Shown here piece after piece: positions 15,819-23,643 of a stretch of 37,274 nucleotides of DNA (position 1 is the stretch's first letter; every line of letters starts with the position of its first letter). The position numbers and the translations under genes were made by a program. The stretch comes from an uncultured Bryobacteraceae bacterium (GTDB lineage Bacteria > Acidobacteriota > Terriglobia > Bryobacterales > Bryobacteraceae). The DNA lies in assembly GCA_955652915.1 (NCBI GenBank), contig CATPCJ010000225.1, positions 1-37,274 on the forward strand. Direction: 5' to 3'. The notes below the pieces were generated by a model. That model saw only the letters and a program-made list of their open reading frames with translations. It was not told where the DNA came from and searched no databases.

Positions 15819-18257
15819 ATGGGCTCCTTCCTCATCGACCTGAAACACGCCCTCCGCATGTGGCGGCGGAATCCCGGTTTTACAATCACCGCCATCGCCG
15901 CGCTGGCACTCGGCATTGGCGCGAACACCGCTATTTTTACGGTCGTCGACACCGTGATCTTTCAGCCGCTGCCCTATCCGAATTCGGAGCGCATCGTGAA
16001 TGTGGCGCGGGCCGGAGGTGGGAGCGTCTCCGAGCCTCTCTTCGCCTACTGGATGCAAAATAGTCCGGCGCTCGAAGATCTAGCGGCTTATCATGCCGGC
16101 GCCAGCATGAATCTGAACGGCGGCGACAAACCGGAACTCGTAAAGTCCATCACCGCCTCACGCAACTATTTCCATCTCTTCGGCGCGCGTCCGGCCGTTG
16201 GGCGGACTTTCACGGCAGCGGAGGATACGGCCGGAGGCGCGCGGGCGGTGGTGCTGAGTTACGGCCTGTGGTCGCGCAGGTTTGACGCCGATCCGTTAAT
16301 TCCCGGCAAGAGCGTCACACTGGGAGGCGCCCCCTACGCCGTCGTCGGCGTCCTCTCGCCAACGTTTCAGTCCATCCCGCCGGCGGACGTTTGGATCCCG
16401 CTTCAGGCCGATCCGAACAGCACCAATCAGGCCGGTATTCTGACAGTTTCCGGGCGGCTTTCCGGCGGGACCGCCATCACGGAGACCGCTGCGCAAATGG
16501 CTGCGATGAACAAGCGCTACGTCGAAACACACTCGCAGCAGTTTCGAATCGATCCCAGAATTCAGGTCGTCGGCTTGCAACAGCAAATCACGGGTGACAT
16601 TCGGCCATCGCTGCTGATTTTGCTCGGCGCGGTCGGACTGGTGTTGTTGATCGCCTGCGCGAATGTAGCCAATCTGTTGCTGGCGCGGGCTACGGCGCGC
16701 CAAAAGGAAATTGCGATCCGCGCCGCCGTTGGAGCGGGGCGTGGACGCATCGTGCGGCAACTTCTCACCGAGAGTTTATTGCTGGCTGTCACCGGCGGAA
16801 TCGCCGGTCTCGCGCTAGGATCATGGGCAGTGCGGGCGCTGCTTGCTTTCGCGCCTGGCAACCTGCCACGCCTTCCGGAAATTGCGGCCATTCCGGCGCT
16901 CGATCCAAGAGTGGCTGGGTTTACTTTTGTGACTGCGGTCCTTACTGGAATTCTGTTCGGCTTGATTCCCGCTGTCCAACTTGCGCGCACAGAGCTGACG
17001 GCGGCTTTCAATGAATTTGGTGGCCGCACGGGCGCCGGACGAAAACAGACTCGCGCGCGAGGCATGCTGGTCGCCACTGAAATGGCGATCGCCGTGGTCC
17101 TTTTGTGCGGAGCGCTATTGCTGACCCGCAGCTTTGCCGCCATGCACAGCGTGAGCCTTGGTTTTAATCCGCACAACCTGCTCACCATGGAAGTTTCTCT
17201 AGCTGGTCCCGGCCATTCCAAGGCGAGCACGGTGGATCGGCTCGCCACGCAATTCGCCGAACGCGCGGAGCAAATTCCCGGCGTCGAGGCCGCCGCGCTC
17301 GCAAGCGCCCTTCCGCTATGGGGCGGCATGGATATGATCTTCGACATTCCGGGCCGGACATCACCCGTCGGCCGCCAATTTACCGGCGATGTCCAGTGGC
17401 GCTTTGTATCGGCGCATTATTTTGACGTATTACAAATCCCCCTGCTTTCCGGCAGGCTCTCGCACGGCCAGGAATCGGGCCGAACCGTGGTCATCAGCAA
17501 AACCATGGCCCGCAAATTCTGGCCGGGCGCGAATCCCGTTGGGCAGAGCATCTTCATCGGTCCGGCCTTGGGTCCGGCTTACCAGGTTGGACTCACGGAG
17601 ATTGTCGGCGTGGTCGGCGATGTGCGCGAGCGGCTGAATGTCGATCCTCAACCCGTCATGTACCAGACGCCATCGCAAATTCCCGATGCCGACATGGCGC
17701 TCTTGAACGGGCACGAGGCCGGCGGCATCCTGATTCGGACCCGCCCAGGTGTCGCGCCCATGAGCGTCAGCCGGGCGGTACAGCAAGTGTTGTTGGCCGG
17801 CAATCAACTAGCGGCGACGAAGGTGCGAACCATGGAACAGGTAAGTCTGGACTCGACGGCGCGGCAAAATTTCAATCTGCTTCTACTCGGTTTGTTCGCG
17901 GCCATCGCGCTCGTACTCGCAGCGGTCGGGATCTACGGGGTCACATCCTACAGCGTGGAGCAGCGGACGCACGAGATCGGCATTCGCGCCGCACTGGGAG
18001 CGAATCGATGGGACACCTTGAGTCTCATATTGCGACAAGGCTTGCGCATGACAATGGCAGGAGCCGGCATCGGCATCGCGGCGTCGTTCGGGCTGACGCG
18101 ACTGCTGCGCGCCCAATTATTCAATGTGAAATCGTCCGACCCGCTGACATTTATCGTGGTGCCGCTCCTTCTGCTTTCGGTCGCGCTTGTAGCCGTGTGC
18201 ATTCCCGCGCTACGAGCTATCCGCGTCGATCCTCTGACAGCGCTGCGCCACCAATAG
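15819..18257 (+). CDS. Duplicated MacB/FtsX-type orphan ABC permease (ADOP family)
   Basis: 812 residues with two MacB-type periplasmic core plus FtsX permease units in tandem, the layout of acidobacterial duplicated orphan permeases, which lack an adjacent ATPase. The start is MGSFLIDLKHALRMWRRNPG followed by the first membrane helix (~21-45). Further membrane segments lie near residues 270-295, 315-345, 370-390, 420-440, 690-710, 745-765 and 775-800. The two FtsX blocks each begin RTHEIGIRAALGA-like (second, ~708) or RQKEIAIRAAVGA (first, ~305), a clear internal duplication. No PadR regulator sits beside it, although one often does. A TATACT at 15796-15801 could be its -10. Its 3' end overlaps the convergent heme A synthase by 41 bp. 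Confidence 0.92.
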   Translation: MGSFLIDLKHALRMWRRNPGFTITAIAALALGIGANTAIFTVVDTVIFQPLPYPNSERIVNVARAGGGSVSEPLFAYWMQNSPALEDLAAYHAGASMNLNGGDKPELVKSITASRNYFHLFGARPAVGRTFTAAEDTAGGARAVVLSYGLWSRRFDADPLIPGKSVTLGGAPYAVVGVLSPTFQSIPPADVWIPLQADPNSTNQAGILTVSGRLSGGTAITETAAQMAAMNKRYVETHSQQFRIDPRIQVVGLQQQITGDIRPSLLILLGAVGLVLLIACANVANLLLARATARQKEIAIRAAVGAGRGRIVRQLLTESLLLAVTGGIAGLALGSWAVRALLAFAPGNLPRLPEIAAIPALDPRVAGFTFVTAVLTGILFGLIPAVQLARTELTAAFNEFGGRTGAGRKQTRARGMLVATEMAIAVVLLCGALLLTRSFAAMHSVSLGFNPHNLLTMEVSLAGPGHSKASTVDRLATQFAERAEQIPGVEAAALASALPLWGGMDMIFDIPGRTSPVGRQFTGDVQWRFVSAHYFDVLQIPLLSGRLSHGQESGRTVVISKTMARKFWPGANPVGQSIFIGPALGPAYQVGLTEIVGVVGDVRERLNVDPQPVMYQTPSQIPDADMALLNGHEAGGILIRTRPGVAPMSVSRAVQQVLLAGNQLAATKVRTMEQVSLDSTARQNFNLLLLGLFAAIALVLAAVGIYGVTSYSVEQRTHEIGIRAALGANRWDTLSLILRQGLRMTMAGAGIGIAASFGLTRLLRAQLFNVKSSDPLTFIVVPLLLLSVALVAVCIPALRAIRVDPLTALRHQ

Positions 18258-19182
18258 CGGCCTCCACCACCAGCAACACGAGTGAAATCCAAACTAAGTC
18301 GGCCAGGAACAGGTGCAGGATCTGCATCCCGATAGGCGCCAGTAGCGCGAGGTTGATTGCGCCGGCCCCGAGTTGGGCCAGCGTGGCCATCAAGACGAAC
18401 AAAGCGATCCGGGCGAGAGCCCCATGCGACGTCGATCGCAGCACCTTGATCGCGACCGAAGCAAAATACGCTCCGGCGACCACTGCCAGAACTGGATGCA
18501 CGATCCGCAGGCGCACCAGGAAACTGGCGGTGGTCAAAGCATCCTGGCGCATGCCCTCAGCGAGTGAGGATACGGGAAACAGTGTATCGCCCAATGCGGC
18601 AATTGCGCCCGTGACGCTCACCAGAATTGCCATGACCAGTGTGCCGGCTACCGCGAAAGATACACGGCCGGCCTTCTGGGTTTCCAAACGTTCTCGTGAA
18701 TACCAGGCCGTCAGTGACAGCGCGCCGAGTAGAAACAGTGTGTTTACCAAGTGCAGCGCAAGATAAAAAGCGCGCCCGGAAGAAGCATCTTGCGCGACCA
18801 ATTGCAAGAGCACCAGCCCCGCTCCCAGCATGGCCTCCGTGAGGATCAAGACCAGGGACAGTATCGCCATCCGGCGCACGCGATGACCGCGCGGGAAGCC
18901 GATCCCGGCCCAAATTACCAAGCCCAACACCCCCAAAAGCGCCAGGCCGCTGGTGACCCGATGCGTGAATTCGATGATGGTCGCCATTTGCGGCGCCTGT
19001 GGAACAACTTCACCGTTGCACAGCGGCCAGTGGCTTCCGCAGCCCGCGCCGGATGCGCTGGCTCGCACATATGCGCCCCACGGAATCACCAATAGATTCC
19101 ACGCCAGAACGCCCCAGGCATAGCGCATAAATCCTCGCGCGCCGGCTTTCGGCGGAGACGAAATCGCGGGTAAATGTGCCAC
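18217..19182 (-). CDS. ctaA: COX15/CtaA-family heme A synthase
   Basis: Membrane enzyme that oxidises the C8 methyl of heme O to make heme A for aa3-type oxidases. 321 residues with about eight transmembrane helices. Expected heme ligand histidines are seen in IIEFTHRVTSG, YLALHLVNTLFLLG, RIVHPVLAVVAG and QILHLFLADLVWI. A Cys pair is visible in the first periplasmic loop (GAGCGSHWPLCNGE), as in type CtaA. ctaB and oxidase genes are not in the window. The 3' end overlaps the permease gene tail to tail. Confidence 0.9.
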   Translation of the reverse strand: MAHLPAISSPPKAGARGFMRYAWGVLAWNLLVIPWGAYVRASASGAGCGSHWPLCNGEVVPQAPQMATIIEFTHRVTSGLALLGVLGLVIWAGIGFPRGHRVRRMAILSLVLILTEAMLGAGLVLLQLVAQDASSGRAFYLALHLVNTLFLLGALSLTAWYSRERLETQKAGRVSFAVAGTLVMAILVSVTGAIAALGDTLFPVSSLAEGMRQDALTTASFLVRLRIVHPVLAVVAGAYFASVAIKVLRSTSHGALARIALFVLMATLAQLGAGAINLALLAPIGMQILHLFLADLVWISLVLLVVEAAIGGAALSEDRRG

Positions 19183-19255
19183 TGGATTTCAATGTAGCAG
19201 GAAGCTCCAATCCTTTCGCTTTGCCGCTTTGCTAAAATCGTCTTCGCTGGACTTC

Positions 19256-20416
19256 ATGTATTTTCTCCGCACCCCGGTGTTGTGCGTCGTTCTCTTTACT
19301 CTTCTGGCCGGCAGTCTGCCTGCCCAGAAAAAGAAGAAGCCCGCCGACGACGAAGGCTACGTACCGCTGATTCTCCCCGAGAGCAAACAAAAAAAGAAAG
19401 GTCGGGACATCACCCAGACCCTGCCTCCACCAAAAGAACTTCCCAGCGCCGTCGTGGCCGATACGGACCGGCTCACCTTCGAAGTTTCTCCACTCCAAGG
19501 TAAGGGCCTCCTGTCGGCACAGACGCGCGAAGCCTTGCGGTCCCTGCTCAGAACGAATCGCGGCACGATCGTCAAGTTGCGCGCATTCGTGGCCGGATCG
19601 GGTGATTTGCGGCGCATCGGCGAGCTGGTTGGCGAAACGTTCACCGAGAGGCACCAGCCGTTGCCCGCGCTGAGCGTGGCGCAAGTGGGCGCGCTCCCGC
19701 TGGAAGGCGCGCAAGTGGTAATCGAATCCAGCGAGATCGACAAGCGATCGGTGAATCCGCATGGAATCGCGTTCCTCTCCGGACAGTCTGCCGGCAATGT
19801 GTCGCAATCCATCGAGAAGCTGAAAACGGCGCTGCGTGCGGCCGGCATGGAACCATCCGACGCCTTGCGGGTGACTTGCTTCGTCAGCTCGCTGGAGGAA
19901 CAACGCGACACTCACCAGTCGATGCAGGCCAGTTTTCCAGGCGCCGCCTTGAACTACGTGCAGATGCAGCGCGAGCCGGTGCTGCCCGCGGCGGAGTGCG
20001 AAGCAGTAGCACGGATGCGCGCGCCTTCCGCCGACGCGATGCGCTTTTTGAATCCACCCACCCTCGATCAAAATCCAAACTATTCGCAGATCGCGTTGGT
20101 GACCAGCCCGAAATTGGTGATCACCGGAACACAGCTCGCATTTGGCGCCCAGGAGAGCGACGTGAAGCTGGCGTTCGATCGTTTACAGAAGGCGCTTACC
20201 TCATCGAACGCCCGCTTCGACCACGTCGCAATGTCACATGTTTACGTCACTTCCGGAGCGATGATCGTCCGTGTGCGCGCCGTGCGCGGCGGTTACTACA
20301 ACACCGCGAGGCCGCCCGCCAGCACCTTGCTCCCGTTTGAAGGACTGCCGTCCCTGGACGCGTCTTTTGGCGTGGACGTCATCGCTGTTCCCGATAGTAC
20401 GAGCGCCCGCCGTTAA
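19256..20416 (+). CDS. Secreted protein with probable tandem RidA/YjgF-like domains
   Basis: A signal peptide is clear from the ATG at 19256 (FLRTPVLCVVLFTLLAGSLPAQ, in parts), followed by a Lys-rich linker. A TTG at 19229 would add nine residues before it; a TAAAAT at 19233-19238 favours the ATG. Two similar halves can be seen: HGIAFLSGQSAGNVSQSIEKLKTAL...DALRVTCFVSSLEE and LVITGTQLAFGAQESDVKLAFDRLQKAL...FDHVAMSHVYVTSG. Both have the strand-helix-strand pattern of RidA-like proteins (ISGQ..., ..VTVYVTD). The catalytic Arg of RidA enamine deaminases is not obvious, so catalysis is doubtful. The next gene follows by 13 bp. Confidence 0.65.
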   Translation: MYFLRTPVLCVVLFTLLAGSLPAQKKKKPADDEGYVPLILPESKQKKKGRDITQTLPPPKELPSAVVADTDRLTFEVSPLQGKGLLSAQTREALRSLLRTNRGTIVKLRAFVAGSGDLRRIGELVGETFTERHQPLPALSVAQVGALPLEGAQVVIESSEIDKRSVNPHGIAFLSGQSAGNVSQSIEKLKTALRAAGMEPSDALRVTCFVSSLEEQRDTHQSMQASFPGAALNYVQMQREPVLPAAECEAVARMRAPSADAMRFLNPPTLDQNPNYSQIALVTSPKLVITGTQLAFGAQESDVKLAFDRLQKALTSSNARFDHVAMSHVYVTSGAMIVRVRAVRGGYYNTARPPASTLLPFEGLPSLDASFGVDVIAVPDSTSARR

Positions 20417-20429
20417 GCAGGAGAACGAT

Positions 20430-20891
20430 ATGAACAACCAAAACATTCTGATGATCGTCGCGGCAACTTTTCTGGCCGGCATGATCGCGTCAGCCCAAAC
20501 CGGTAGGATTGCCGCGCAAAAAGCCGTGGAAGAAATCAAGAATGCCCACCCGGAAATCACCGGGTTGGAGGTCGCGGCGACGAAACCTGGCAGCACCGGC
20601 TGCAAGACAATCGCAGCGACCGAGGCCAAGGAAGTTGGTCAGAAGTGTGACAAGGATGAATTAACGGCCAAACGAACGAACAAACCGTTCGTCGAAAAAG
20701 AAAAGACGGAATTCGACGTGACCTTGCCGCTCCACGATCCGGGCGGCAAGATCATCGCGACCGCGGGCATGGACTTCAAGCTTGAACCCGGCCGTACCAA
20801 GGAGAGCGTCACCCAGCAAGCGCTGAAGATCGCCGCGGAGCTTGAGAAGCGGCTTCCTTCCCTGGATGCCTTGTTCCAGCCGGCGAACTAA
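20430..20891 (+). CDS. Small secreted protein of unknown function
   Basis: 153 residues. The ATG at 20430 has AGGAGA 5-6 bp upstream; a longer frame from 20271 would overlap the previous gene and is rejected. Residues 1-22 (MNNQNILMIVAATFLAGMIASA) form a signal peptide. The mature part has an AAQKAVEEIKNAHPEITGLEVAATK segment, then CKTIAATEAKEVGQKC (two Cys, possible disulfide) and a TLPLHDPGGKIIATAGMDFKLEPG beta-rich segment that resembles periplasmic sensing or PepSY/cache-like folds. No firm family. Probably co-transcribed with the RidA-like gene. Confidence 0.65.
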   Translation: MNNQNILMIVAATFLAGMIASAQTGRIAAQKAVEEIKNAHPEITGLEVAATKPGSTGCKTIAATEAKEVGQKCDKDELTAKRTNKPFVEKEKTEFDVTLPLHDPGGKIIATAGMDFKLEPGRTKESVTQQALKIAAELEKRLPSLDALFQPAN

Positions 20892-21000
20892 GTTACCTTT
20901 CCGGGGACCGTAAGTACCTACGTAGTCTGATCCTTGTCCGTTTTGGGGATCGAGAGCCTCCAACTTCACCAATTGGCCATAAGGGAGAGGATACCGCACC

Positions 21001-21112
21001 ACGTGGCGCGGACACTCGTGTCTGCAGCCTCGAGACTCGTCTCGAGGCTCTTTCCCTCGCCGCGCATCGAGAGACGAATCGATGCAGCAGCCTGAGAGGC
21101 CGCGCTACGTCA
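21001..21112 (+). repeat. Dispersed ~110-bp intergenic repeat, copy B
   Basis: Same orientation as copy A and nearly identical: ACGTGGCGCGGACACTCGTG at the start, the CTCGAGACTCGTCTCGAG palindrome, then GCGCTACGTCAA at the end. The gap 20892-21246 otherwise shows only the promoter before 21247; I see no gene in it. Confidence 0.85.
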
Positions 21113-21233
21113 AACGTGGGCATCTCCTCTGTCACGCGCAGCGTCCTGTTTAGTTCCGGCCATACCGGGTTAGTTAGGGCGTGGTCATAAGGAATAATCC
21201 TGGAACATGACACAAGCTGTCTTCCTGACCGGA

Positions 21234-21239
21234 TATAAT
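21234..21239 (+). promoter_or_regulatory. -10 box placed for a leaderless transcript
   Basis: TATAAT ends 7 bp before the ATG at 21247, predicting transcription to start at about 21246. There is no Shine-Dalgarno. ATGACA at 21207-21212 is too far upstream for a standard -35. Confidence 0.45.
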
Positions 21240-21246
21240 CCTCGAA

Positions 21247-21855
21247 ATGGCCAAATCAACGTCCGTTCGCCGCGCCGCAATCGGCTGCCGGGCACACTCC
21301 GGATGGGCCGCGTTGGTCGCGATCGGCGGAAGTCCCGGTTCGCCGGAAGTGATCCTGCGGCGCAGAATTGAAAATGCCGATCCTGAAATTCCGGGATCCA
21401 AGCAACCGTTCCACGCTGCCGAGCCATTGGCATTCCCGGATGCCAAGGAATTTCTCAACGAATGCACTGCCAGTACCAAGCGCCTGTCACGGCAAGCTTT
21501 CAAGACCGTCATCGATGAGCTTCACCGAAAAAATTACGACGCCGTCGCGTGCGGCGTCGTCCTCGGTTCAGGCCGCGCGCTCCCTGCACTGGAGGCGATT
21601 CTTGCGTCGCATGCCTTGATTCATACCGCCGAAGGCGAGTTTTATCGCAACGCATTGATTGAGGCCGGCGAACATTGCGGGCTCACGGTAACGGGCGTCA
21701 AGGAGCGCGATCTTCTCGAACGGGGCGCTGCACAATTGCATCTCTCGGCCAACCAGGTGGAGCGATGCATAGCGGAACTGGGACGGCCAATTGGTCCGCC
21801 CTGGACACAAGATCAGAAGTACGCGGCGCTAGTCGCGTGGCTGGCGTTGACTTAG
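21247..21855 (+). CDS. Hypothetical protein, cytoplasmic
   Basis: 202 residues, not recognised. No signal peptide or membrane helix. There is a Ser/Gly-rich N-terminal third, then a helical, Ala/Leu-rich part (KRLSRQAFKTVIDELHRKNYDAVACGVVLGSGRALPALEAILASHALIHTAEG, in segments). It contains HTAEGEFYRNALIEAGEHCGLTV, and the C-terminal QVERCIAELGRPIGPPWTQDQKYAALVAWL could be a small helical domain. A likely leaderless promoter precedes it. The next gene is 137 bp away, so it is probably monocistronic. Confidence 0.7.
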   Translation: MAKSTSVRRAAIGCRAHSGWAALVAIGGSPGSPEVILRRRIENADPEIPGSKQPFHAAEPLAFPDAKEFLNECTASTKRLSRQAFKTVIDELHRKNYDAVACGVVLGSGRALPALEAILASHALIHTAEGEFYRNALIEAGEHCGLTVTGVKERDLLERGAAQLHLSANQVERCIAELGRPIGPPWTQDQKYAALVAWLALT

Positions 21856-21871
21856 GGCATGAAGAATATCC

Positions 21872-21900
21872 TTGACAATTTAGGCCCTTTTCTGCATACT
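21872..21900 (+). promoter_or_regulatory. Sigma-70-like promoter of the ice-binding-like gene
   Basis: A perfect TTGACA (21872-21877) is followed after 17 bp by CATACT (21895-21900), four of six matches to TATAAT. The leader of ~85 nt ends with GGAGG at 21981-21985, 7 nt before the ATG at 21993. Confidence 0.6.
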
Positions 21901-21992
21901 AAGCACGGGCTTCGTCTAGCCGTTTCGAGCACCCACGTTACCGTTCAGCAGCGAATAAAAAAAATATTACGGCCGTGATCGGAGGCAGCGGT

Positions 21993-22835
21993 ATGCACGT
22001 GCGCTGCACTAGTTTGGCGGTTCTCTCCTTTTGGGCGCTGAGTGCCTATGGCAGCGCCATAAATGTCCCTCTTGGTTCAGCGGATTCGTTTGCCGTCCTC
22101 GCCGGAACTACAGTAACCAACACAAACACACCCACCATCGTCCATGGAAATTTGGGGGTCTGGATGGGGTCGGCGGTCACCGGCTTTCTTCCCGGAAGCG
22201 TCAGTGGAGGAACGATTCACGCAGCCGATGCTACCGCGATGCAAGCTCAGGGCGATCTAACCACTGCGTACAATTTAGCGGCAGGCCAGTCGTGCGATTT
22301 GAACTTGAGTGGTCAGGATCTGGGTGGGTTGACACTCACGCCGGGCGTCTATTGTTTTGACTCGACGGCACAGTTGACTGGAACGCTCAGTCTGAACGCC
22401 TTGGGCGACCCGAATTCAGTATTTATTTTTAAGATCGGGAGCATGCTCACCACCGCAAGCAACTCCTCCGTTGTCTTCACCAATGGCGGTAAGGGCGACA
22501 ATGTCTATTGGCAGATCACCAGCTCGGCGACTCTCGGCACCACCACTACGTTCGCGGGAAATCTTCTCGCGCTCACCAGCATCACCCTGGACACCGGTAC
22601 TACTATTCAATGCGGCAGAGCCTTGGCCCGCAACGGCGCCGTGACGATGGATAACAATACCGTCGCCATTGACACAACCGGCTGCGAGACAGCGGCCGGT
22701 GGCGGAACTACTCCCGAGCCGGGGACCGCTGCACTGTTTGGCATCGGCCTTCTCCTCAGCCCAATCGTATACCGGCGGCGGCCGCGGAAAGCTCGGGCCT
22801 GCCCCAATCCCGAGTCCCTAACCCCCACCAAGTGA
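21993..22835 (+). CDS. Ice-binding-like (DUF3494) protein with PEP-CTERM sorting signal
   Basis: 280 residues. The signal peptide is at 1-20. Residues ~24-230 are a DUF3494 beta-solenoid-like domain, with the family start (VPLGSADSFAVLAGTTVTN), HGNLGVWMGS, LTPGVYCFDSTAQLTGTLSL and ...VYWQITSSATLGTTTTFAGNLLA. This domain is used by ice-binding proteins and by unrelated surface adhesins, so ice binding is not proved. The C-terminus has PEP at 241-243, a hydrophobic helix and RRR, a PEP-CTERM signal that hands the protein to an exosortase. The tail runs ~16 residues past RRR, longer than usual. Start chosen at 21993 for its GGAGG; a GTG at 21975 would add six residues. The 3' end overlaps the convergent flavin reductase by 18 bp. 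Confidence 0.88.
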   Translation: MHVRCTSLAVLSFWALSAYGSAINVPLGSADSFAVLAGTTVTNTNTPTIVHGNLGVWMGSAVTGFLPGSVSGGTIHAADATAMQAQGDLTTAYNLAAGQSCDLNLSGQDLGGLTLTPGVYCFDSTAQLTGTLSLNALGDPNSVFIFKIGSMLTTASNSSVVFTNGGKGDNVYWQITSSATLGTTTTFAGNLLALTSITLDTGTTIQCGRALARNGAVTMDNNTVAIDTTGCETAAGGGTTPEPGTAALFGIGLLLSPIVYRRRPRKARACPNPESLTPTK

Positions 22836-23303
22836 CCGGTAATTCCGATTGAAGTACAGCAGGGGTTTGCCATCCCGCGATTCCACTTCAACCACTTCGG
22901 CCAGAAAAATCGCGTGGTCGCCTGCTTCGACGATCGACGAGATGCGGCATTCGAGATTAGTCAGGCAATTTCGCAGCAACGGCACGCCGCTCGCGCTGCT
23001 GTACCATTCCACGCCATCGAAGCGGCGCTCGGGCTTTTCCGCGAAAATGACGGAAAGCTCCCGTTGGGATTGGGCTAAAACATTTACCCCCAGATGCGTA
23101 CTAGCCCGAAAATGCCGAAGAGTATCGCAAGCATAGTCGATGCAGACCAGAATCAACGGAGGCGCGATCGAGACCGCGGTAAATGAACTTACCGTCAAGC
23201 CATGCGGCGTCGAGTCGGATGCACGAACGGTGGCCACTGCGACGCCGGTTGCGAACTTCGCGCAGGCTTCGCGAAAGGCTTCGGGACTGGCTGCTCTTGA
23301 CAA
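22818..23303 (-). CDS. Flavin reductase-like (FMN-binding split barrel) protein
   Basis: 161 residues. The FMN split-barrel features are present: FREACAKFATGVAVATVRAS, TVSSFTAVSIAPPLILVCID (the TxxSFTxVSLxPPL-type motif), HLGVNVLAQSQRELSVIFAEK and C-terminal HAIFLAEVVEVE...PLLYFNRNYRSL. It reduces flavin with NAD(P)H for a monooxygenase, or binds FMN directly; no monooxygenase gene is near. The start is TTG at 23303; no ATG is available and the frame cannot begin much later. The start overlaps the -35 of the divergent HU gene. Confidence 0.9.
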   Translation of the reverse strand: MSRAASPEAFREACAKFATGVAVATVRASDSTPHGLTVSSFTAVSIAPPLILVCIDYACDTLRHFRASTHLGVNVLAQSQRELSVIFAEKPERRFDGVEWYSSASGVPLLRNCLTNLECRISSIVEAGDHAIFLAEVVEVESRDGKPLLYFNRNYRSLGGG

Positions 23304-23326
23304 ATCTATAACCCTAATCCTATCAT
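23297..23326 (+). promoter_or_regulatory. Strong promoter of the HU-like gene
   Basis: TTGACA (23297-23302), an 18-bp spacer and TATCAT (23321-23326; five of six). Transcription should start near 23333, leaving a ~30-nt leader with GGAGG at 23351-23355. The -35 lies across the start of the minus-strand flavin reductase, so the two genes may interfere. Confidence 0.75.
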
Positions 23327-23362
23327 GAGGTTTGCGCTGCTTTCCGGTCTGGAGGAAATACT

Positions 23363-23632
23363 TTGATCAAGCTCGACATCATCAACGAAGTGGTTAACAA
23401 GACAGGCATTACAAAGACGAAGGCCGAAATGGCCGTCGAAACCGTTTTTGAAAGTATGAAGCGAGCTCTCTCGCATGGAGAGCGCATCGAGCTGAGAGGC
23501 TTCGGCATTTTTAACGTGCGGCCACGCAAAACCGGGATCGGACGCAATCCGCGTACTGGCGCCGAGGTGGCAATTCCACCCGGAAAGGCCGTGCGCTTTA
23601 AGCCCGGCAAGGAGCTGCAGTCGCTGCAGTAG
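23363..23632 (+). CDS. HU/IHF-family nucleoid DNA-binding protein
   Basis: 89 residues from a TTG start with GGAGGAAATAC just upstream. The HU/IHF fold is clear: KLDIINEVVNKTGITKTKAEMAVETVFESM, RIELRGFGIFNVRPRK, and the beta-arm GRNPRTGAEVAIPPGKAVRFKPGKEL with the conserved Pro that intercalates in DNA. It bends DNA and packs the nucleoid. HU versus IHF-alpha cannot be settled from this alone. It lies 11 bp before the site-2 protease gene, so they may be co-transcribed. Confidence 0.92.
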   Translation: MIKLDIINEVVNKTGITKTKAEMAVETVFESMKRALSHGERIELRGFGIFNVRPRKTGIGRNPRTGAEVAIPPGKAVRFKPGKELQSLQ

Positions 23633-23643
23633 GGTAGGGTGTC

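Noticed and set aside
16562..17347. A 261-codon minus-strand frame in the permease
   Set aside because: Antisense shadow of a strong coding gene; Ser/Arg/Pro-rich with no domain.
20271..20429. Longer start for the 153-residue secreted protein
   Set aside because: It would overlap the RidA-like gene by ~145 bp and hide a good signal peptide that begins at the ATG with a ribosome site.
21856..21992. Cyclic-di-GMP (GEMM) riboswitch before the PEP-CTERM gene
   Set aside because: GCACGGGC caught the eye, but the rest of the motif core and the tetraloop-receptor pattern are not present.
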